In this document: piece by piece, positions 40,450-47,747 of the stretch
Numbering within the stretch: position 1 is the first letter of the stretch
Layout of the letters: each line of letters opens with the position of its first letter
Source: a virus
DNA: 51,018 bases
Virus record (IMG/VR): IMGVR_UViG_3300046028_005066
Span: 1-51,018 of that record
Reading direction: 5' to 3' (one strand)
Program-made: the position numbers and the translations under genes
The notes under the pieces: model-generated
What the model was told of the DNA's origin: nothing
Seen by the model: only the letters and a program-made list of their open reading frames with translations
The model's database searches: none

Positions 40450-40992
40450 ATGACAAATACAAATGATGAACGTTTAAAGAAAAGTGTAGGCGATGGTCGT
40501 GGAGATCGCGCGATGGAAAATCGTGCTGTTACGGAAAACCGTGAAATCTCGGATGCAGACCGTCTAGATATATTTCGGCAACAGTTCTTTCAATCTTCAC
40601 TTCCTGATCTACCAAAAATACCTGGATACCACGTATGCTGGTTGACCACTACAAACCCACGAGATACGATTAATATGCGTATGCGGTTGGGTTACGAAGC
40701 CATTAAGCCAGAAGACATTCCTGGCTGGGAATCAACATCTGTTAAAACAGGTGATTGGATTGGCTTTATTGGGGTTAACGAAATGCTCGCATTCAAGCTA
40801 CCACTTTCTCTTTATGAGAAGTACATGCAAGAGGCGCACCACGATGCCCCTTTGCGTGAGCTAGAAAAGTTGACGGACACTTCCGAGTTCCTTAAACGCG
40901 ATGCAGAAACTACTGGCAGTCGTTTGTTTGAAGGTGATGGTACGCAGGACTTGAGGAAAAATGCTGGTCGAGCTCAATTTGACTTGACCTAA
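40450..40992 (+). CDS. Virion-associated protein (unknown)
   Basis: 180 residues from the ATG at 40450, preferred because GGAG stands 7 nt upstream, overlapping the in-frame ATG at 40438. A polar N-terminus is followed by a folded domain (PGYHVCWLTTTNPRDTINMR; RLGYEAIKPEDIPGW; WIGFIGVNEMLAFKLP) known from phage head regions without a named function. It lies between the scaffold and decoration genes and has its own late promoter, so it is probably abundant in assembly. Confidence 0.65.
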   Translation: MTNTNDERLKKSVGDGRGDRAMENRAVTENREISDADRLDIFRQQFFQSSLPDLPKIPGYHVCWLTTTNPRDTINMRMRLGYEAIKPEDIPGWESTSVKTGDWIGFIGVNEMLAFKLPLSLYEKYMQEAHHDAPLRELEKLTDTSEFLKRDAETTGSRLFEGDGTQDLRKNAGRAQFDLT

Positions 40993-41018
40993 CTTTATTT
41001 TTTCTAAGGAGTATTAAG

Positions 41019-41624
41019 ATGCCTTCAACAAGCGCACCTTTTGGCTTCCGCCCTTCTTTCCACAACAGTGGTCAGATTCGCCCGAAAGCTTATACAATTA
41101 CATCGACTTATGCAACGAACATTTTTTCAAATGATCCTGTTAAGTTAACAAACGACGGTGTTATCCAATTGGGTACATCAGATGGTTCTCGTACAGGTAC
41201 AGTGGCAGGCGTAACATTGCTTGGTACTTTGGCTGGCGTTGAGTACCGTGATTCAACCGGCAAGCCTTCTATCTCTCCATACTGGATTGGTGGTAGTACT
41301 GCTACTGAAATCATTGCTTACGTGTTCGATGATCCAGAAACATTGTTTGAAACTCAATACACAAATCCAGGTACTGCTGGTACTGATTCAGTTCAAACTT
41401 CCGTGGGTGAGCAAGCTGACTGGACTGGTTTCACAGCTCCAGGTGGTTCAACTCGTACAGGTCTTTCAGACGCTTATTTAGGCGCCATCGAAGGTTCAGG
41501 TACTGGTCAGTTCCAAATCACTGGCTTCGCTACTAACATTAACCAATCGCTAACAGATGCTTATGTTGTTGCGTATGTTCGTTTCAACGAGCACGCTTAC
41601 AAGTATCCAACAGCATCAATCTAA
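41019..41624 (+). CDS. Capsid decoration / stabilisation protein
   Basis: 201 residues, beta-rich, Thr/Gly/Ser-rich, starting SAPFGFRPSFHNSGQIRPK. Position directly before the capsid gene and composition fit a head decoration protein. AAGGAG lies 8 nt before the ATG. I recall the APFGFRP start in similar phage proteins next to capsid genes. No other role suggests itself. Confidence 0.65.
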   Translation: MPSTSAPFGFRPSFHNSGQIRPKAYTITSTYATNIFSNDPVKLTNDGVIQLGTSDGSRTGTVAGVTLLGTLAGVEYRDSTGKPSISPYWIGGSTATEIIAYVFDDPETLFETQYTNPGTAGTDSVQTSVGEQADWTGFTAPGGSTRTGLSDAYLGAIEGSGTGQFQITGFATNINQSLTDAYVVAYVRFNEHAYKYPTASI

Positions 41625-41637
41625 GGAGGTCTGACAA

Positions 41638-42552
41638 ATGGCAACCCCAATGAGAAGTACGGACTTTAGGTCCATTGTTGAGCCGATCCTTAACGAAAGT
41701 TTTGACGGTATTTACAGCCAACGTGCTGACGAGTGGAAAGGCGTGTTTGATGAGGTTCAAGGTATCAAACGTAACTACCACGAAGAGCCAGTATTGTATG
41801 GCTTCGGTGCAGCTCCTGAGTTGCCTGATGGTATGGCTGTTACTTACCAATCTGGTGGTGTGTTATTCGCACAACGCTACTGGTACAAAGTATATGGCCT
41901 AGCTTTTGCCTTGACTAAAGTCTTGGTAGAAGATGGTGACCATATCCGTATCGGTCAAACATACGCTCGTCACTTAGCTCAATCTTTGGTTGAGACAAAA
42001 GAAACCTTGGCAGCTAACGTATTGAATAATTCATTCAATAACGCTTACCAAGGTGGCGACGGTGTTTCATTGATCAACGCTTCACATCCAATCGTGAATG
42101 GTACATTCAGCAATCAGTTAACTACTGCAGCTGCTTTGTCACAAACATCATTAGAGCAAATGTTGATTCAAATCCGTCAGGCTGTGGACAACAACGGTAA
42201 ACGTATCCGTTTAGTGCCACAAAAACTAGTATTGAGCCCATCTAACGTGTTCCAAGGTGAAGTATTGCTAAACAGCGTATTAAAAGCTGGTACTGCAGAC
42301 AACGACTTGAACCCGATTAAATCAATGGGTCTATTAGCTGGTGGTCAAGCTAACATGTCTCGTTTGACTTCAAACACCGCTTGGTGGGTGAAAACAGACG
42401 CGCCAGAAGGCTTGAAAATCGTTATGCGTCGTGGTTTAGAGAAATCTATGGAAGGCGATTTTGAGACTGACTCTATGCGTTACAAAGCAACAGAGCGTTA
42501 CTCATTAGGCTGGACAGATCCACGTGCCGCTTACGGTACAGCTGGTATCTAA
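41638..42552 (+). CDS. Major capsid protein
   Basis: 304 residues. N-terminal RSTDFRSIVEPILNESFDGI and a segment FAQRYWYKVYGLAFALTKVL recall the HK97-fold capsid proteins related to Mu gpT. AAGGAGG stands 8 nt before the ATG, the strongest ribosome site in the window, as expected for an abundant protein. A UUCG-type terminator follows at 42566. It is the only gene of the right size and position for the capsid. Confidence 0.88.
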   Translation: MATPMRSTDFRSIVEPILNESFDGIYSQRADEWKGVFDEVQGIKRNYHEEPVLYGFGAAPELPDGMAVTYQSGGVLFAQRYWYKVYGLAFALTKVLVEDGDHIRIGQTYARHLAQSLVETKETLAANVLNNSFNNAYQGGDGVSLINASHPIVNGTFSNQLTTAAALSQTSLEQMLIQIRQAVDNNGKRIRLVPQKLVLSPSNVFQGEVLLNSVLKAGTADNDLNPIKSMGLLAGGQANMSRLTSNTAWWVKTDAPEGLKIVMRRGLEKSMEGDFETDSMRYKATERYSLGWTDPRAAYGTAGI

Positions 42553-42565
42553 GTTGTAAAAAGTT

Positions 42566-42583
42566 GGGAGACTTCGGTCTCCC
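42566..42583 (+). terminator. Terminator after the capsid gene
   Basis: GGGAGAC (42566-42572), TTCG, GTCTCCC (42577-42583), then TTCTTCATTCT. A strong 7-bp stem with a UUCG loop 14 bp after the capsid stop; the T-tract is mixed, so readthrough is likely. Confidence 0.75.
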
Positions 42584-42608
42584 TTCTTCATTCTGGAATT
42601 ATTATTTA

Positions 42609-42662
42609 GCTTATTAGACCGTTCCAGCGGACGTTGCACAGACTAATAAGCGACTTGTGCAA
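42609..42662 (+). promoter_or_regulatory. Interlocking inverted repeats in the leader of the GN(V/L)T gene
   Basis: GCTTATTAG (42609-42617) pairs with CTAATAAGC (42643-42651), and TTGCACA (42634-42640), lying in its loop, pairs with TGTGCAA (42656-42662). The arms interlock, allowing a pseudoknot or two alternative hairpins. AAGGA at 42665-42669 follows directly. Confidence 0.5.
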
Positions 42663-42676
42663 AAAGGAAATATATC

Positions 42677-43030
42677 ATGTCATCAACCACCTTCACAGGT
42701 CCAGTCACCAGTTTAAATGGTTTCGTGGGCGCAATCACTGGCAATATCACTGGTAACGTAACTGGTAATCTTACAGGTAACGTAATTGGTAACGTAACTG
42801 GTAACGTAACTGGTAACGTAACAGGCAATCTTACAGGTACAGTATCATCTACAACTGCAACATCAGTAACATTGGGCGCAATTGCCAATGCTGTTAATAC
42901 AACAGGCAAAGTTTTAGGCACAACACTTTACAACACAACAACTAAGACATTCTATGTGGCGCAAGGTCCATCAACAGCCGCTGTATGGATTGATGCTTCT
43001 GACGGTACAACTACTATCTCACCAGCATAA
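42677..43030 (+). CDS. GN(V/L)T-repeat virion protein
   Basis: 117 residues. Residues 22-53 are eight tandem tetrapeptides (GNIT, GNVT, GNLT, GNVI, GNVT x3, GNLT), likely a slender beta-helix. A C-terminal domain (KVLGTTLYNTTTKTFYVAQG) follows. This looks like a small capsid fibre or appendage. AAGGA lies 7 nt before the ATG. Both sides of the gene carry UUCG hairpins, giving it its own transcript segment. Confidence 0.65.
   Translation: MSSTTFTGPVTSLNGFVGAITGNITGNVTGNLTGNVIGNVTGNVTGNVTGNLTGTVSSTTATSVTLGAIANAVNTTGKVLGTTLYNTTTKTFYVAQGPSTAAVWIDASDGTTTISPA
42740..42835 (+). repeat. Tandem 12-bp coding repeats
   Basis: Eight units close to GGTAACGTAACT encoding Gly-Asn-Val/Leu-Thr. Units differ at third positions, so the array is not newly made, but it may still gain or lose units by slippage. 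Confidence 0.75.
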
Positions 43031-43043
43031 TTTAATAATGATC

Positions 43044-43059
43044 GGGAGCTTCGGCTCCC
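43044..43059 (+). terminator. Terminator after the GN(V/L)T gene
   Basis: GGGAGC (43044-43049), TTCG, GCTCCC (43054-43059), then TTCATCTCT. Same design as the hairpin at 42566. Confidence 0.7.
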
Positions 43060-43087
43060 TTCATCTCTACTGATTTAGGAGAACGAC

Positions 43088-43507
43088 ATGGCAGATGCAG
43101 TAACAACACAAACAATCCTTGACGGCGACAGGCTCGTCATTCAAAAATTCACAAACATCTCTGACGGCACAGGCGAAGCTGCGGTTGTTAAAGTTAACGT
43201 CTCAGACTTAGCAGTCAACACAAACGGCAGTGCTTGTACAGGCGTAAAGATTAATAAAATATGGGCACAAACATACGGCATGGCTGTTGACATCCTTTGG
43301 GATGCAGACACCAACGTTATTGCTGACACAGTCCCATCAGACGTTATGTATAAAATGTGTTTCTCAGATTTTGGCGGCATTCCAAATAACTCTGGCACAG
43401 GCAAAACAGGCGACGTATTATTCACGACTGTTGGTGCCACTGCGGGTGATCGTTATACGATCATTTTAGAATGCATTAAAACTTACGCCAATCCAACTAC
43501 TTTCTAG
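43088..43507 (+). CDS. Virion protein of the capsid block (unknown)
   Basis: 139 residues: TILDGDRLVIQKFTNISDGT at the start, ACTGVKINKIWAQTYGM in the middle, and GKTGDVLFTTVGATAGDRYT near the end. I recall many aquatic-phage relatives with the same blocks beside capsid genes, annotated only as hypothetical structural proteins. AGGAG is 6 nt before the ATG. Beta-rich; no enzyme motif. Confidence 0.7.
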   Translation: MADAVTTQTILDGDRLVIQKFTNISDGTGEAAVVKVNVSDLAVNTNGSACTGVKINKIWAQTYGMAVDILWDADTNVIADTVPSDVMYKMCFSDFGGIPNNSGTGKTGDVLFTTVGATAGDRYTIILECIKTYANPTTF

Positions 43508-43517
43508 GGGCACAATC

Positions 43518-44174
43518 ATGGCAGTTAAATATGTAAAAGATTTTAGTTTTGATAAATCATTTGGCTATACAGGATCTTCTGGTCCTACAGAGTTTGAGCG
43601 CAAACAGTTGATAAAGGTAGTTACTCCTGCTCCTGCTGCAAAAAACGCTGCTTCAAAAATCTCACCAGCTGTTGTTAAAAAAGCAGTTACGGGTGTTTCA
43701 CAAACTCCTTCTGAGAGACGAGCGCGTCAATATGACGATTCAACTCCGACTCCAGAAGAAATGCAAAAAATGCGCGAAGCACGTGAATATATGCGCGAAG
43801 ACAAAGCTACTTCTGAAGCCGCCAAGCGTGAAATGGGCTTCAAAAAAGGTGGTTGCATGACGAGTGGCTACGCTAAAGGTGGCGATGTCAAGCAAGACAA
43901 AAAAATGATTGCAGAATCAGTGCATAAACACGAAAAAGCACAGCACCCAGGCAAACCCCTTACCAAACTTAAAAAAGGCGGTAGCGTGATGGAAAAGGCT
44001 ACTGGTGAGCGTTATCCTAGCAAATCAGCAATGATGAAGCACGAAAAGACTGAAACTCCACGCATGCAGCGTGAAGAAATGGTTCAAAAACGTGTTGTTC
44101 GTGGTCCTGCCATGGCAGCTGGTCGCGATCCTCGCATTCCTATGCTTATGTGCGGTGGCAAAGTTAAAAAATAA
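43518..44174 (+). CDS. Basic virion-region protein with GG motifs
   Basis: 218 residues, Lys-rich. Residues 105-160 carry FKKGGCMTSGYAKGGDV and LKKGGSVMEKA, and the C-terminus ends PMLMCGGKVKK. These GG motifs resemble those in the internal virion proteins and in the 32905 product. The basic charge may help contact packaged DNA. Position between the capsid block and the second adaptor suggests a minor virion component. AGGGG lies about 8 nt before the ATG. Confidence 0.6.
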   Translation: MAVKYVKDFSFDKSFGYTGSSGPTEFERKQLIKVVTPAPAAKNAASKISPAVVKKAVTGVSQTPSERRARQYDDSTPTPEEMQKMREAREYMREDKATSEAAKREMGFKKGGCMTSGYAKGGDVKQDKKMIAESVHKHEKAQHPGKPLTKLKKGGSVMEKATGERYPSKSAMMKHEKTETPRMQREEMVQKRVVRGPAMAAGRDPRIPMLMCGGKVKK

Positions 44175-44177
44175 TTG

Positions 44178-44237
44178 TTTTCATCGCTCTGAATTTAGGG
44201 CATAATTAACAAAAATGGGCACGCTGCAACAGCTGCC
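44178..44237 (+). promoter_or_regulatory. Late promoter L3 with leader hairpin
   Basis: TTTTCA (44178-44183), 17 bp, CATAAT (44201-44206). The leader forms GGCA-C-GCTG (44218-44226), loop CAA, CAGC-TGCC (44230-44237), with one bulged C. TAGGAG precedes the ATG at 44258. Confidence 0.7.
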
Positions 44238-44257
44238 ATCAATGATTAGGAGTTTTG

Positions 44258-45241
44258 ATGGCATTTTCTGGAACAGTAAGTACAACGGTATTTAATACGA
44301 ATAAGGTGGTTGACCACGCCTATCGTCGTTGCCGTGTGACTGCCCAGCGCGTAACGGCAGAGATGCAGAGCATTGCTACAGATGCTTTGTATCTTCTCCT
44401 GTCTGAACTTGCAAGCACGAAAGCGCCGTCTTGGTGCATTGAAAAATTGATCTTGCCGTTTTACGAGGGTCAGCCTAATGTGACATTGCCACTGGGCACG
44501 GTTGAGGTGATGAACGCAAACTACCGTTATCTTCAAGCTGTAACGGGTTCGATCGTAACAACATCTACCACTTATCAAGTTAATTTCTCTTCAAGTACAA
44601 TCGTCAGCACTGTAGGTCTCGAGTGGAGTGCAGCTGCAGTGCCTTTGACTTTCTCAGTTTCAAACAACGGAAGCACATGGACTGTGGTTGATACTGTAAC
44701 CCCTGTCGGCTCTGCTGGCACGATAACTTGGTTTGACATCTATCCAGCACTTGCGTATCCGTATTTCAAAATCACGGCAACGTCTGGCACGTTAAATTAT
44801 ACAACCATAACATTGGGCAATACCCCCAACGAAATACCATTTGGTGTGCTTAATCGTGACTCTTACGTTGCGCAAAGCAATCAGATATTTGCAGGTCGTC
44901 CTACAACATACTGGTTCCAACGCGACATAAATCAGCCTATTTTACACCTCTGGCCGTCTCCAAACTTGGCTTCTGAAGCTGCCCAATTGATTGTTTGGCG
45001 TCATCGTCAGATCATGGACGTTGGCACGTTGCAGCAAGAATTGGAAATACCACAGCGTTGGTATGAGGCAATTGTGGCCAAGCTAGCGTCTAAGCTAGCG
45101 ATGGAGACAGACGCGGTTGACATGAACTTGATACCGATGCTAGACGCAAAGGCAGAGCAAGCGTTACGCGCAGCTTGGGATGGCGACAACGATGGCAGCC
45201 CGATTACGATTACACCTAACATCGGAGTGTATACTCGATAA
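44258..45241 (+). CDS. Second head-tail adaptor / connector protein
   Basis: 327 residues from the ATG at 44258 (AGGAG 5 nt upstream). The N-terminal helices (VDHAYRRCRVTAQRVTAEM) and the C-terminal ones (LEIPQRWYEAIVAKLASKLA) flank a beta-rich middle (about 90-190) that looks like an inserted domain. This is the pattern of connector proteins in phages with two adaptor-like genes; I am fairly, not fully, sure. First gene after late promoter L3. It ends in a TAATG overlap. Confidence 0.65.
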   Translation: MAFSGTVSTTVFNTNKVVDHAYRRCRVTAQRVTAEMQSIATDALYLLLSELASTKAPSWCIEKLILPFYEGQPNVTLPLGTVEVMNANYRYLQAVTGSIVTTSTTYQVNFSSSTIVSTVGLEWSAAAVPLTFSVSNNGSTWTVVDTVTPVGSAGTITWFDIYPALAYPYFKITATSGTLNYTTITLGNTPNEIPFGVLNRDSYVAQSNQIFAGRPTTYWFQRDINQPILHLWPSPNLASEAAQLIVWRHRQIMDVGTLQQELEIPQRWYEAIVAKLASKLAMETDAVDMNLIPMLDAKAEQALRAAWDGDNDGSPITITPNIGVYTR

Positions 45242-45543
45242 TGGCTAAATTTTTAGACACAAGGGGTAACTCAACACTAGGCATAGGAATATGTGCTAGG
45301 TGCAGTCGTAAGTTCCCTATAGGTGAACTACGTTCAGATCCAAATTACCCAAATTTGATGGTTTGTAAAGAGGACAGCGATCAGTACGATCCATATCGTT
45401 TGGCTCCAAGAGCACCCGATCAGATTGTGTTACCATTTGTTCGTCCTGATTTGCCTTTGAATACCAGCCCAGCTGGCGTTGTTAACGAGTTGGACAACAT
45501 CTTTATTATCACAGAAAATAATGACGGATACCTAATACCATGA
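45241..45543 (+). CDS. Zinc-ribbon-like connector-region protein
   Basis: 100 residues. ICARCSRKFPIGELRSDPNY (Cys18, Cys21), LMVCKED (Cys42) and DQYDPYRL form a degenerate zinc ribbon. Related phage proteins, as I recall, have a second full CxxC where CKED stands here, so the fourth ligand may be lost or replaced by an acid. Start in a TAATG overlap, stop overlapping the fibre start by 4 nt. Probably a minor structural protein. Confidence 0.65.
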   Translation: MAKFLDTRGNSTLGIGICARCSRKFPIGELRSDPNYPNLMVCKEDSDQYDPYRLAPRAPDQIVLPFVRPDLPLNTSPAGVVNELDNIFIITENNDGYLIP

Positions 45544-47747
45544 GCGTCCCAAGTAATTTAGTCCCGACCTCCATACTTCAACTCCCTGAGGATCCGTCTC
45601 CGTCCGATTTAGGTTGGATGATGTACGTCAATTCGGGAGTTACGTATAAAGTACAAGTCAATGCTGTTTTAAACGTGTCAGGCGTGCCATCAACGCGTCA
45701 AGTTAATGCAGGCACAGGATTGACAGGTGGTGGCGATTTAAGCGTTAACAGGACTATCTCTGTTGCTGTTGGTGGCATAGGCTCAACACAGTTAGATAAC
45801 ACGGGTGTGACTCCAGGTGTTTACGGCAGTGCCTCTGCCTTGCCAATTCTAACAATTGACGCTAACGGTCGCGTGACTGCAGCAACCACAACGTCATTCT
45901 CAGTAGCAGGCTTTGTACCTGTCACTCGTCAAGTCATCGCTGGAACAGGCTTATCAGGTGGCGGTGCACTAAACAACAACGTAACATTAAACGCAGTATT
46001 CTCAAGCGCCACACCATTGGCGTTGGGCGCTGCAACGGCAGGGGTAGCCAACGTATCGGCACGTGAAGATCACGTTCACCCTGCAGTCGACTTAGCTAGT
46101 ATTGTGGAAACAACGGGTGTACTAGGCATGGTCAGTGGGGGAACAGGGGTTGCGCATACGGCTCCTGCCGCTGGCGCTATTGCTTACTCTGACGGTTCTG
46201 GCATTCAGTTATCTACAGTCGGCACGTTAGGGCAAGTTTTTGTATCAGGTGGTGCGGGTGCTCCTGGCTGGGGTTCTGCACTTATTGTTTCTGATCAGCC
46301 TGCTAACTACTTCTACGCGGGTCCAACCTCTGGTCCGTCCGCACCAACATCGTTCAGGGCAATGGTTAACGCTGACTTGCCTGCCTCTGGTGTGTCGGCT
46401 AATACCTACGGCTCTGCGTCTAGCGTGCCTGTTTTTACTGTCAACACCAAGGGTGTAGTAACTGGGGTCACTAATACCACCATCGCCATTGGCAACGCTA
46501 ATCTTGCTAACAGCTCAATCACAATCAACGGCAACACTGTTAGCCTTGGCGGATCAACAACAGTTACAGCCACGGCGACCAACGCATTAACCATCGGCAC
46601 GGGTCTGTCAGGATCAAGCTATGACGGCTCTGCTGCGGTAACTGTAGCAATATCAAATACTGGCGTTACGGCAGCCTCTGTTGGTTCAGCAAGCAAGACG
46701 CTAACGGCAACGGTTAACGCACAGGGTCAATTGACAGCGTTGGCTGACACTAACATCGCCATCTCAAACACACAAGTATCAGGCTTAGGTTCAGCGGCAC
46801 TATTAACTGCTGGCGCAGCAGGCGGTGTAGCAACACTAGACGGTGGTGGCACTGTCCCTACAAGCCAATTGCCTGCTGCCGTGCTTGGCGCATTGAAATA
46901 CCAAGGCACATGGAACGCATCGACCAACACTCCAACACTAGCGAGTGGCGTAGGCGTACAGGGTTACTACTACGTTGTTTCAGTTGCAGGTTCAACCAAC
47001 CTTGATGGTATCAACTCTTGGGCTGTAGGTGACTGGGCAATATTTGGTACGGCAACTTGGCAAAAGATTGACAACACCGACGCAGTAACTTCAGTCAATG
47101 GTTACACAGGCACAGTTGTGCTAACAGCTGCAGATTTAAGTGCAGTTCCTTACACAGGCGCAACAACCGCTGTTGATTTAAACGCTAAGACATTAGTCAA
47201 TGTTGCCAATCTTGGTGTAAATACAACAAGTGTACCGACCATTAAAATTAGAGCCATTGGTGATAATAACTCAACCTCTCGCATTGCAATGCGTGGTTAT
47301 TCAAGTGACGCCAACAGCTCATCAATGCGGGTTACTAAATTCAGAGGCACTGCTGGCGCACCTCAAGCGCCACAAAGTGGTGACAGCTTAGGTAAGTTTG
47401 AGCTTGCAGGTTACGGAACAACCTCTTCAGATGGCTACGCGCAAGCATCATTTGAGGGTGTTGCCACAGAGGCGTGGGGTGCTACAGCTAGGGGCGCAAA
47501 AACTTTAATTAAGGTTACACCCAACACTACAACCACTCAAGTTACAGCGGTTACTGTTGACCAAGATAGCAAGGCAACCTTTGCTGGCGCTATGGCTGTT
47601 ACAGGCCACACGACTTTTGAGGGTGTGACTTCTACAGGCGCAACAGGCACAGGAAACTTAGTTTATTCAGCGTCACCCACATTTACAGGAACATTAACCT
47701 GCGCTACACTGGTAGCAACATCAGGTATATCAGGAGGAACATTCTAA
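45540..47747 (+). CDS. Tail fibre protein
   Basis: 735 residues, almost entirely Gly/Thr/Ser/Ala/Val. It has repeated AGTGLTGGGDLSVNRTISV-like units (near 55 and 135), which occur in phage tail fibres. Central ALKYQGTWNASTNTPTLASG and AVTSVNGYTGTVVLTAADL blocks are also seen in fibre and pectin-lyase-like proteins. It likely attaches to the tail and precedes the fibre with the S74 domain, sharing TAATG with it. The C-terminus is beta-rich without a chaperone motif. Confidence 0.75.
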   Translation: MSVPSNLVPTSILQLPEDPSPSDLGWMMYVNSGVTYKVQVNAVLNVSGVPSTRQVNAGTGLTGGGDLSVNRTISVAVGGIGSTQLDNTGVTPGVYGSASALPILTIDANGRVTAATTTSFSVAGFVPVTRQVIAGTGLSGGGALNNNVTLNAVFSSATPLALGAATAGVANVSAREDHVHPAVDLASIVETTGVLGMVSGGTGVAHTAPAAGAIAYSDGSGIQLSTVGTLGQVFVSGGAGAPGWGSALIVSDQPANYFYAGPTSGPSAPTSFRAMVNADLPASGVSANTYGSASSVPVFTVNTKGVVTGVTNTTIAIGNANLANSSITINGNTVSLGGSTTVTATATNALTIGTGLSGSSYDGSAAVTVAISNTGVTAASVGSASKTLTATVNAQGQLTALADTNIAISNTQVSGLGSAALLTAGAAGGVATLDGGGTVPTSQLPAAVLGALKYQGTWNASTNTPTLASGVGVQGYYYVVSVAGSTNLDGINSWAVGDWAIFGTATWQKIDNTDAVTSVNGYTGTVVLTAADLSAVPYTGATTAVDLNAKTLVNVANLGVNTTSVPTIKIRAIGDNNSTSRIAMRGYSSDANSSSMRVTKFRGTAGAPQAPQSGDSLGKFELAGYGTTSSDGYAQASFEGVATEAWGATARGAKTLIKVTPNTTTTQVTAVTVDQDSKATFAGAMAVTGHTTFEGVTSTGATGTGNLVYSASPTFTGTLTCATLVATSGISGGTF

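Noticed and set aside
42740-42835. CRISPR-like array
   Set aside because: The 12-bp units are contiguous, in frame and code for GN(V/L)T; there are no spacers and no cas1/cas2. The Cas4-like nuclease alone is common in phages.
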